Below are positions 25,983 through 32,893 of a DNA stretch of 55,092 bases, one piece after another. The position numbers and the translations under genes are program-made. Source of the stretch: an uncultured Arenicella sp. (GTDB taxonomy: Bacteria; Pseudomonadota; Gammaproteobacteria; Arenicellales; Arenicellaceae); assembly GCA_938045295.1 (NCBI GenBank), contig CALINO010000011.1, positions 1 to 55,092 of the forward strand. Reading direction: 5' to 3'. The notes beneath the pieces are model-generated. The model had not been told where the DNA came from. It worked only from the letters and a program-made list of their open reading frames with translations, and made no database searches. Numbering within the stretch: position 1 is the first letter of the stretch; the number at the start of each line of letters is the position of its first letter.

Positions 25983-27407
25983 ATGGTATCGTCCAATGAT
26001 AACAAAAAATACCCAACAATCGCCATGCACAAAGCATCACAAGCGAATAAACATTTACTATTAGGCCCCGTATTAGCACTAGCAACCTTCCTTTTGCTAA
26101 ACGCCGCCAACTTCCCCACCGCCGCCAGCGCTACCGCCGCAATCACATTGCTCACGGCGTGGTTTTGGGCAACGGAAGCATTACCCATACCAGCCACATC
26201 ACTGATTCCGTTTGCGTTATTCCCCGTTTTTGGTGTACTGAATCACAAAACAGCCGCCTCGGGGATGGGCTCTCACATTATTCTGCTCATGTTGGGTGGC
26301 TTTTTAATGGCCAAAGCATTAGAACGCTCAGGGGCTCACCACCGCTTTGCGGTCATGGTATTGCACTTTGTAGGCCAGAACAGCCTACGCCGATTAGTAT
26401 TAGCCTTTATGATAGCCGCAGCCATATTATCAATGTGGATCAGCAATACCGCCACTTGCTTAATGCTAATGCCCATTGTATTGGCCTGTTTAAAACAGGT
26501 GGATAATCAGCAGCTTAATGCCCCGCTGGTGTTGGCAGTGGCCTATGCCTGCTCCATAGGCGGCATTGCCACGCTGATTGGCACCCCACCGAATGTGATT
26601 TTCTCAGGTATTTACGAAGAAGTTTCTGGCACTGAATTTGGGTTTTTAGATTGGATGGCAATCGGCCTGCCCATCGCATTATGCTTATTACCGTTGGCAT
26701 GGTTATGGCTAACGCGCGGCCTATCTGGCAAGTGCGACGTAACGCTGCCAGAGTTAACCCCTTGGACGGCAGACGAAAAACGCGTGGTGATTGTGTTTTC
26801 TTGTGTGGTAATACTGTGGGTGTTTCGCAGCCAACCGTTTGGCGGCTGGACAGGCGCATTAGGCTTAAACGGCATTGGCGATGCCACTGTTTCAATATTA
26901 GGGGCGTTACTGATGTTCGCCGTGCGCTCTGAAAAAGGAGACGGTTTACTGGACTGGAAACACGCCACGACCATACCTTGGGGTATTTTACTGATGTACG
27001 GCGCTGGCATTACCATTGCCAAAGCGTTTTTCGAAAGCGGCCTTGCTGACATTATCGGCCTAAGTTTCAGCAACAGTATTGGCGGCTTATCGCCCTGGGT
27101 CATTATGCTGCTGGTCTGTGTGTCGATCACCTTCTTCACTGAGCTCAATTCCAACCTGGCCACCACCACATTGGTATTACCCATTTTAGCGGCCGCCGCA
27201 ACCAGCACCAATCTGCCGATTGAATTATTAATGATACCCGCCACCATATCGGCCTCATGCGCCTTTATGTTGCCCGTGGCCACCGCGCCCAATGCCATTG
27301 CTTATTCCACCGATATGCTGAGCGTGAAAACCATGATGCGCGAAGGCTTCGCCTTGAACTTAATTTTCGCAATGCTAATAACCGCCTTATGTTACTGGCT
27401 TATCTAA
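25983..27407 (+). CDS. SLC13/DASS-family carboxylate:sodium symporter
   Basis: 474 residues from the ATG at 25983; 26025 is also possible, and the start is not fixed by a good ribosome-binding site. About 11 membrane helices are seen. The two family signatures are present: ISNTATCLMLMPI (first SNT motif) and ELNSNLATTTLVLPI (second half, SN[L]AT), which bind sodium and the carboxylate in VcINDY-like carriers. GTPPNVIFSGI also fits. Substrates in the family include succinate, malate, citrate and sulfate; none can be chosen here. No sensor or enzyme gene accompanies it. Confidence 0.87.
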   Translation: MVSSNDNKKYPTIAMHKASQANKHLLLGPVLALATFLLLNAANFPTAASATAAITLLTAWFWATEALPIPATSLIPFALFPVFGVLNHKTAASGMGSHIILLMLGGFLMAKALERSGAHHRFAVMVLHFVGQNSLRRLVLAFMIAAAILSMWISNTATCLMLMPIVLACLKQVDNQQLNAPLVLAVAYACSIGGIATLIGTPPNVIFSGIYEEVSGTEFGFLDWMAIGLPIALCLLPLAWLWLTRGLSGKCDVTLPELTPWTADEKRVVIVFSCVVILWVFRSQPFGGWTGALGLNGIGDATVSILGALLMFAVRSEKGDGLLDWKHATTIPWGILLMYGAGITIAKAFFESGLADIIGLSFSNSIGGLSPWVIMLLVCVSITFFTELNSNLATTTLVLPILAAAATSTNLPIELLMIPATISASCAFMLPVATAPNAIAYSTDMLSVKTMMREGFALNLIFAMLITALCYWLI

Positions 27408-27520
27408 CGCAATAATTGTAATCATTGCATGGTTTGCTAGGGTTACTTTAGCGCTAAATCAGGTTACCATAAGCGGCTAATAATGACTTTATGACGGCAC
27501 AGAAGCGGCAGCTAACATTT

Positions 27521-28465
27521 ATGAAAATTGGCGTAGTAATGGACCCAATCTCGTCCATCAACATAAAAAAAGACAGTACTTTCGAAATGATTTGGCAAGC
27601 CCAGCAACTCGGTTGGCAAGTCGAATATTTAGAAATGAACGACCTGTGCATTGAAAACGGCATTGCGTTAGGTGATGTACGCCAATTAACCGCCCACCAA
27701 AATGCCGATCATTGGTTTGACTTAGGCGAATCACGCCGCATTAAACTGGGCGATTTGGACGCTATTTTAATGCGTAAAGACCCGCCGTTTAATATGGAGT
27801 TTGTTTACTCCACCTACATTTTAGAGTTGGCTGAAAAACAAGGCGCGCTATTGGTGAACTCACCCCAAGCATTGCGTGACTGCAACGAAAAAGCCTATTG
27901 CGCTTGGTTTCCTCAAGTGTGCCCAGAAACCATTATTAGCCGCAAAGCCAGTGACTTTCGTGCATTCTTAGCACAACACCAAGACATTATTGTGAAACCG
28001 CTAGACGGCATGGGCGGTGCTTCTATTTTTCGTATTCAAGCCGGCTCACCCAATATTGGTGTGATTATTGAAACGCTGACTGAACACGAAAGCGCTTACG
28101 CCATGGCGCAGAAATACATCCCCGCCATTGTTGACGGCGACAAACGTATTTTAATGGTCAACGGTGAGCCAGTGCCTTATGTATTGGCACGCTTACCAGC
28201 CAAAGGCGAAACCCGCGGCAATTTGGCGGCCGGTGGCCGAGGTGTGGCACAACCACTGAGTGACAGTGATCGGCGCATTGCCGAAATTGTTGGCCCCGAA
28301 TTAGTCAAACGCAACATTATGTTTGCTGGGCTAGACGTGATTGGCGACCGGCTGACAGAGATCAACGTGACCAGCCCCACTTGCATTAAAGAAATTAACG
28401 CGGAATTTGGCACTAACATTGCGCTTGATTTGATGCGCGCGATTGAGCACAAGCTAGCGAACTAA
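27521..28465 (+). CDS. gshB: Glutathione synthetase GshB
   Basis: 314 residues from the ATG at 27521 (MKIGVVMDPISSINIKKDST). GshB joins gamma-glutamylcysteine and glycine using ATP. ATP-grasp signatures are visible: KPLDGMGGASIFRI, the glycine-rich loop GNLAAGGRG and the metal-binding INVTSPTCIKEI. Residues 1-120 are the substrate-binding GSH-S N domain (MRKDPPFNMEFVYSTYILE). It heads the run gshB-tonB-ruvX-pyrB-gmhA, all on the plus strand. Confidence 0.96.
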   Translation: MKIGVVMDPISSINIKKDSTFEMIWQAQQLGWQVEYLEMNDLCIENGIALGDVRQLTAHQNADHWFDLGESRRIKLGDLDAILMRKDPPFNMEFVYSTYILELAEKQGALLVNSPQALRDCNEKAYCAWFPQVCPETIISRKASDFRAFLAQHQDIIVKPLDGMGGASIFRIQAGSPNIGVIIETLTEHESAYAMAQKYIPAIVDGDKRILMVNGEPVPYVLARLPAKGETRGNLAAGGRGVAQPLSDSDRRIAEIVGPELVKRNIMFAGLDVIGDRLTEINVTSPTCIKEINAEFGTNIALDLMRAIEHKLAN

Positions 28466-28499
28466 TTCGCCATTAGCAAAATAAACGACTGTTACCATA

Positions 28500-29405
28500 A
28501 TGGCTCATTCAAACAAAAAAGCACAAAATGACCTGCTCAGCGTTACTGCGTTTTGCTCTGTTCTGTTTCATTTAGTCATTATATTGGGCATCAGCTTCAA
28601 ACTGCCTGACATTGCCGCCCGAGCTAATACTGACAACAACTTAGAAGTGGTGCTGATTAATAATACCAACAAGCAGAAAGTTAATGACAGCGAGCTGGTA
28701 TCGAGCTCTGATAACACTGGCGGTGGTAACGACGAACGCGCCGGCAGCACCCCGATTCCTTGGGAGGCGATCACGCCATCACCCATTCAGTCGGTTAAAA
28801 AGACCGCGCGCAATACCACCTTGAACACCGTCACTCCTGACCAGCTTATTACGGCCAATAGCAGCAGCCTTAGCATTCAGCGCATTACCCCTAAAACTCA
28901 AAAATTATCATTAGACCAAAGTCGAGCGGGGGATGACATTTTGAGCGCTAACGAACGCCGGCTGGAACTCGAACGTTTAATAGCAAAAACCAGTCAAGAC
29001 TGGGAAAACTACCAAAAAAGACCACGCAAAAAATTTCTTGGGCCAAACACCAAAGGGCACGGCGCCGCCAAGTATTTAGACGACTGGAAAAAACGCGTGG
29101 TTGCCGTAGGCAATGCTAACTACCCGCTGCAAATAAAAGCACGCGGCTTGTCTGGCACGCTGATTGTATCCATTGAGATTAACAGCGACGGCACCATTCA
29201 TTCGCTGAAAATAATTCAACCGTCACCGCACAAACTGTTAAATGATGCCGCCCAACGCATCATTCGCGATGCGTCTCCTTTTCAAGCGTTTCCAGAAGAA
29301 GAGTTCTTCGAAAACACCAACATTCTTGTGATCACCCGAGCCATTCACTTTTTGCCTGACAACCGCTTCGACAGCACTTCAGACAAAGCCCGTGGCCGAG
29401 GCTAA
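28500..29405 (+). CDS. TonB-family energy transducer
   Basis: 301 residues. One membrane helix (about 15-35, AFCSVLFHLVIILGISFKL), a long polar linker with SPI/TPI stretches but no long Pro-Lys repeat, and a C-terminal TonB domain from about 225 (YPLQIKARGLSGTLIVSIEINSDGTI) with the late PFQAFPEE. TonB-like proteins link ExbBD proton flow to outer-membrane receptors. A tonB paralogue between gshB and ruvX is common in gammaproteobacteria. No exbB, exbD or receptor is near, so its partner is not visible. It overlaps nothing and is 34 bases after gshB. Confidence 0.88.
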   Translation: MAHSNKKAQNDLLSVTAFCSVLFHLVIILGISFKLPDIAARANTDNNLEVVLINNTNKQKVNDSELVSSSDNTGGGNDERAGSTPIPWEAITPSPIQSVKKTARNTTLNTVTPDQLITANSSSLSIQRITPKTQKLSLDQSRAGDDILSANERRLELERLIAKTSQDWENYQKRPRKKFLGPNTKGHGAAKYLDDWKKRVVAVGNANYPLQIKARGLSGTLIVSIEINSDGTIHSLKIIQPSPHKLLNDAAQRIIRDASPFQAFPEEEFFENTNILVITRAIHFLPDNRFDSTSDKARGRG

Positions 29406-29407
29406 GC

Positions 29408-29815
29408 ATGTCAGGCAACATATTAGCGCTGGACATAGGCTTAAAGCGTACCGGAGTGGCCTGCGGGCAGCTAGTCACTAAGTCAGCCAACCCCGTGGGG
29501 CAAGTGACGGTAAATAATGGCCGACATGACTGGTGCGCGTTAGACAAGTTAATTGCAGACTGGGCGCCTGCTGAAATTGTCATTGGCAACCCTAACAGCA
29601 CCAGCCCACACTTGAACAAGGCCATCAATAGAGTAAAAAGCCACATTCAGCAGCAACATAAGCTGCCCATTATTGAAATAGACGAACGTTTAAGCTCTAG
29701 CGCGGCCAACCATGAATTAGCCGAGCGCGGCCTCGGAGTGGCAAAAAAGACCGAATTGCGTGACCAAGTGGCGGCTTGCTTAATCCTTGAAAGCTACTTT
29801 AATTCGCTCAGATAA
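29408..29815 (+). CDS. ruvX: Putative pre-16S rRNA nuclease RuvX/YqgF
   Basis: 135 residues with an RNase H-like fold. The first acidic site is in ILALDIGLKRTGVACG (D9), the middle motif is IVIGNP and the last acidic region is IDERLSSSAA..EL. YqgF processes the 16S rRNA 5' end, and Holliday-junction cleavage was suggested earlier. It begins 2 bases after the tonB-like gene. yqgE, usually just before yqgF, is absent here. Confidence 0.94.
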   Translation: MSGNILALDIGLKRTGVACGQLVTKSANPVGQVTVNNGRHDWCALDKLIADWAPAEIVIGNPNSTSPHLNKAINRVKSHIQQQHKLPIIEIDERLSSSAANHELAERGLGVAKKTELRDQVAACLILESYFNSLR

Positions 29816-29878
29816 ATGCCCCAGATAATAGGCCTGTATGATATTCTTCGCGCAGTTCTTAACCAAAAATAACACCTT

Positions 29879-30796
29879 ATGTTGCCTTTTGATTCACTGA
29901 TTTCGGCCAAGCAACTTACCCCAGAAATAATCCAAAAGATGTTTGTCGTTACCGATACGATGGCCACAAACATAAAACAGCACGGGCGCATTGATCTGCT
30001 TGATGACAAAGTGGTGGCGTTGTTATTTTTTGAAGCCAGCTCACGCACTATGATGAGCTTTCAAAGTGCCGCACAACGCCTAAAAGCGGGCATGGTGTTC
30101 GCGCAAAGTGCAACAGGCACGTCTTTAGCCAAAGGCGAGAGCATCGAAGACACCATTCGCATGGTCGAAGCCTATTCAGACATTATTGTGATGCGCCACG
30201 CCATGCCTGGCAGCGCAGAGATTGCGGCCACCACCAGTTGCGTGCCATTTATTAACGCTGGCGACGGCGGCAATGAGCACCCGACTCAAAGTTTGATTGA
30301 TGCCTACACCATTTATAAACACAAGGGCCGGCTAGACAGCTTGAACGTGGTTTTTGGCTATGACTCACTGCAATCGCGCAGCATTCATTCTTTATCCACC
30401 CTGTTATCACAATACCCGAACAACCGCTTTACTTTTACAGGCCCTAAAGAACTTGAACCCAGCGATGCCATGCTCTCAGAGCTAGAAGCCGCCGGCGTCA
30501 ATGTTGAGGTTGCATCGGATGTCGACTTGCACGACGGTTATGACATTGCTTACATCAATCGCCTGCAGGAAGAGCGCTTTTCGGACGCCAAGTTATTTGA
30601 AAAAAACCGTCGAAAATATCGCTTAACACACGACAAAGTGGTGAACACAAAATGTCTTATTTTAGACCCACTGCCACGAATCGACGAAATTGACACCGAA
30701 GTAGACACACTCGAGAATGCGTTATATTTTAAGCAAGCGGGCTACGGGGTTCCGGTGCGCATGGCATTGCTGGCCATGCTATTAAATAAAGCCTAA
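29879..30796 (+). CDS. pyrB: Aspartate carbamoyltransferase catalytic chain PyrB
   Basis: 305 residues. PyrB condenses carbamoyl phosphate with aspartate in pyrimidine synthesis. The carbamoyl-phosphate loop reads FFEASSRTMMSF, where E. coli has STRTR. Conserved pieces are TSLAKGES, IVMRHAMPGS, NAGDGGNEHPTQSLID, SRSIHSL and the aspartate-binding INRLQEERF. The 267-loop is DPLPRIDEI, where E. coli has HPLPR. All core Arg, His, Gln and Lys seem kept, so it should be active, though divergent. No pyrI and no pyrC or inactive partner lie nearby. It follows ruvX by 63 bases; pyrR is not present between them. Confidence 0.9.
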   Translation: MLPFDSLISAKQLTPEIIQKMFVVTDTMATNIKQHGRIDLLDDKVVALLFFEASSRTMMSFQSAAQRLKAGMVFAQSATGTSLAKGESIEDTIRMVEAYSDIIVMRHAMPGSAEIAATTSCVPFINAGDGGNEHPTQSLIDAYTIYKHKGRLDSLNVVFGYDSLQSRSIHSLSTLLSQYPNNRFTFTGPKELEPSDAMLSELEAAGVNVEVASDVDLHDGYDIAYINRLQEERFSDAKLFEKNRRKYRLTHDKVVNTKCLILDPLPRIDEIDTEVDTLENALYFKQAGYGVPVRMALLAMLLNKA

Positions 30797-30856
30797 TGCC
30801 AATTTAAGTTTTACTGCTTATACTCACCTTAACACTCACATTGCCATCAAAGAGTT

Positions 30857-31441
30857 ATGAAAGATCAGATTAAATCCAGTTTAACCGAAGCGCAATCAGC
30901 ACTGAACAACTTGCTTGCCAATGATGAACAACTGAGCAACATTGAAGCGGCCGCAAAGGTGCTCGTCACGGCTCTGGAAAACGGCCACACCATTTTTTCT
31001 TGCGGTAATGGCGGCTCAATGTGCGATGCCATGCACTTTGCCGAAGAGCTTACTGGGCGTTATCGAAAAAATCGCAAAGGCCATGCCGCGGTCTCAATCA
31101 GCGATCCCAGCCATATCAGCTGTGTGGCGAATGATTTTGGCTATGAATATATTTTCTCTCGCTATTTAGAAAGTCACGCCAATGCCGGTGACGTACTGCT
31201 GGGCATCAGCACCAGCGGAACCAGCAAGAACGTAGTTGAAGCAGCAAAAGCGGCACAAAAATTAGGCGTGCATGCGGTGATTTTAAGCGGCCGTGAAGCC
31301 GAAGAGTTGCAGGCGCTGGCCAGTGTTTATATTTGCACTAAAGGCGGTGATTTTGCTGACCGAGTGCAAGAGCTGCACATTAAAATTTTGCACATTTTCA
31401 TTGAATTGATTGAACGCAGTTTTCACCCTGAAAACTATTAG
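30857..31441 (+). CDS. gmhA: Sedoheptulose-7-phosphate isomerase GmhA
   Basis: 194 residues with a SIS fold. It is near-identical in layout to E. coli GmhA: SCGNGGSMCDAMHFAEELTGRYR, SISDPSHISCVANDFGYEYIFSRY, GDVLLGISTSGTSKNVVEAA and DRVQELHIKILHIFIELIE. The catalytic Glu (AEELTGR) and His (ELHIK) are present. It makes D-glycero-heptose-7-phosphate, the first step to the LPS inner core. DiaA, a close relative, lacks this exact set. The gene ends a co-directional run and is followed by a strong hairpin. Confidence 0.94.
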   Translation: MKDQIKSSLTEAQSALNNLLANDEQLSNIEAAAKVLVTALENGHTIFSCGNGGSMCDAMHFAEELTGRYRKNRKGHAAVSISDPSHISCVANDFGYEYIFSRYLESHANAGDVLLGISTSGTSKNVVEAAKAAQKLGVHAVILSGREAEELQALASVYICTKGGDFADRVQELHIKILHIFIELIERSFHPENY

Positions 31442-31462
31442 CGTAACGCTCCTTGTTACACA

Positions 31463-31505
31463 TAACTGGCTTTACTAATACATAAAGCCAGTTAGTGCTT
31501 TTTGC
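31463..31505 (+). terminator. Intrinsic terminator after gmhA
   Basis: TAACTGGCTTTA (31463-31474) pairs perfectly with TAAAGCCAGTTA (31483-31494) around 8 bases and is followed by GTGC and a T-run. It lies between the convergent gmhA and dgoD and may serve both. Confidence 0.85.
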
Positions 31506-31562
31506 TATTCAGCGTTCTACCACTCGGCTTTTTACCACTCAGCTTTTTACCATTCGGCAATG
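31505..31562 (-). repeat. 15-bp tandem repeat with stop codons at the dgoD 3' end
   Basis: Three 15-base units (31562-31548, 31547-31533, 31532-31518) run on the minus strand. The first encodes the last codons of dgoD. The next two are copies that continue in the same frame, and a fourth, degenerate unit follows. Read through, the frame gives AEW-stop, KAEW-stop, KAEW-stop, NAE-stop. This is directly visible; any function is unknown. Confidence 0.85.
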
Positions 31563-32695
31563 GAACCGTCGTCGTGGGTCCAAAGTGGGTTTTTCCAGTC
31601 GCACCCTTCTTTGGCCATTTCTTTTAAGAATGCTTCGTCTATTTCCACACCCAAGCCCGGTTTAGGTAGGGGTTTGATGTAACCATCGGTGATTTTAAAA
31701 TCATCTTTGTTGATCACGTAATCCAACAAATCAGCACCTTGGTTATAGTGAATGCCCATAGATTGCTCTTGTAACACCGCATTATGCGACACAAAATCAA
31801 CCGCTAAACACGCCGCCAAGGCAATTGGGCCAAGCGGGCAATGCGGTGCTAACGCCACATCATAGGCTTCCGCCATGCCGGCAATTTTCAAACACTCCGT
31901 AATGCCGCCGGCGTGAGACAAGTCTGGCTGCACAATACCAATACCACCGCCTTCAAACACGCGCTTAAATTCAAAACGGCTAAACATACGCTCGCCCGCC
32001 GCCAGCACAATGCTGCTCGACTGAGATAAGTTAGCGTACTGTTCTGCTTGCTCTGCCAACACCGGCTCTTCTACAAACAGAGGGCGATACGGCTCTAGCT
32101 CATGCAATAAGACTTTTGCCATTGGTACTGAAACCCGGCCATGGAAGTCCAATCCAAAATCAATACTTGAGCCTAACGAGTCACGAATCACAGCAACACG
32201 TTCAATCACTTTATCGACGGCACGGTGGCTGTCCACCATTTTTAATCGGCCACAACCGTTCAGTTTAAACGTGTCCCAACCTTTTTCCATCAGCTGCTTC
32301 ATATGATCAACTTCTTCGGAAGGGTCGTCACCGCCAACCCACGAATAGGTTTTCATTTTGTCGCGCAACTTACCGCCCAACAATTCATATACGGGCTGAC
32401 CTAATTGCTTACCTTTAATATCCCAAAGCGCCTGATCAATGCCGGCAATCGCCGACATTAAAATAGGCCCACCACGGTAAAAACCGCCACGGTACATGGT
32501 TTGCCAATGAAAATTAATATCACTGGGGTCCTTACCAATGAGATATTGCATCAACTCTTCCACAGCCGCCGCCACAGAATGAGAGCGCCCTTCAATAACA
32601 GGCTCACCCCAACCAGTGATGCCTTCATCTGTTTCAATCGCAAGAAAGAGCCAGCGCGGTTTCACTGAATAGAGTTGAAAGTTAGTAATTTTCAT
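31547..32695 (-). CDS. dgoD: D-galactonate dehydratase DgoD
   Basis: 382 residues, the usual length, enolase superfamily (mandelate racemase type). It begins [37 protein letters not shown], the DgoD start. The motif [11 protein letters not shown] holds the first metal Asp and the catalytic His. VEEP and [13 protein letters not shown] hold the next acidic ligands, and [15 protein letters not shown] the second His. It turns D-galactonate into 2-keto-3-deoxygalactonate in the De Ley-Doudoroff path. Close relatives act on other sugar acids, so substrate needs proof. It follows the GH36 gene but has its own strong promoter and operator. Confidence 0.9.
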   Translation of the reverse strand: MKITNFQLYSVKPRWLFLAIETDEGITGWGEPVIEGRSHSVAAAVEELMQYLIGKDPSDINFHWQTMYRGGFYRGGPILMSAIAGIDQALWDIKGKQLGQPVYELLGGKLRDKMKTYSWVGGDDPSEEVDHMKQLMEKGWDTFKLNGCGRLKMVDSHRAVDKVIERVAVIRDSLGSSIDFGLDFHGRVSVPMAKVLLHELEPYRPLFVEEPVLAEQAEQYANLSQSSSIVLAAGERMFSRFEFKRVFEGGGIGIVQPDLSHAGGITECLKIAGMAEAYDVALAPHCPLGPIALAACLAVDFVSHNAVLQEQSMGIHYNQGADLLDYVINKDDFKITDGYIKPLPKPGLGVEIDEAFLKEMAKEGCDWKNPLWTHDDGSIAEW

Positions 32696-32795
32696 TAATC
32701 GCGCTCTCCAAAGACAAGCAATACTTTTTCAATACAACGCAACGGCAATATAAAAACTCCCTGCATTGCAACGTTAAATGTACTGGCTTGAGTCA

Positions 32796-32811
32796 ATAAC
32801 ATGTATGTTAT
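32796..32811. promoter_or_regulatory. Palindromic operator candidate of dgoD
   Basis: ATAACAT-GT-ATGTTAT is a perfect 7-2-7 inverted repeat. It lies just downstream of the predicted dgoD start point, where a repressor would block transcription. The AT-rich, TGT/ACA-type layout resembles GntR-family sites; no regulator gene is in the window, so the family is a guess. Confidence 0.62.
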
Positions 32812-32829
32812 ATTTGTATGATAAATATG

Positions 32830-32857
32830 ATTATACACAAAACCCGAATAGTGTCAA
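32830..32857 (-). promoter_or_regulatory. Near-consensus sigma-70 promoter of dgoD
   Basis: On the minus strand a perfect TTGACA (32857-32852), 16 bases and a perfect TATAAT (32835-32830) are seen. The start would be near 32822, leaving a leader of about 127 bases before dgoD. It is the strongest promoter match I found in the window. Confidence 0.8.
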
Positions 32858-32893
32858 AGGCAAAACACGCCTAAAAGCGTGACGCCAATTAGC

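Noticed and set aside
26612-27298. 228-codon minus-strand frame
   Set aside because: Antisense to the SLC13 carrier, whose membrane helices and SNT motifs are clear; no homology seen in the minus frame.
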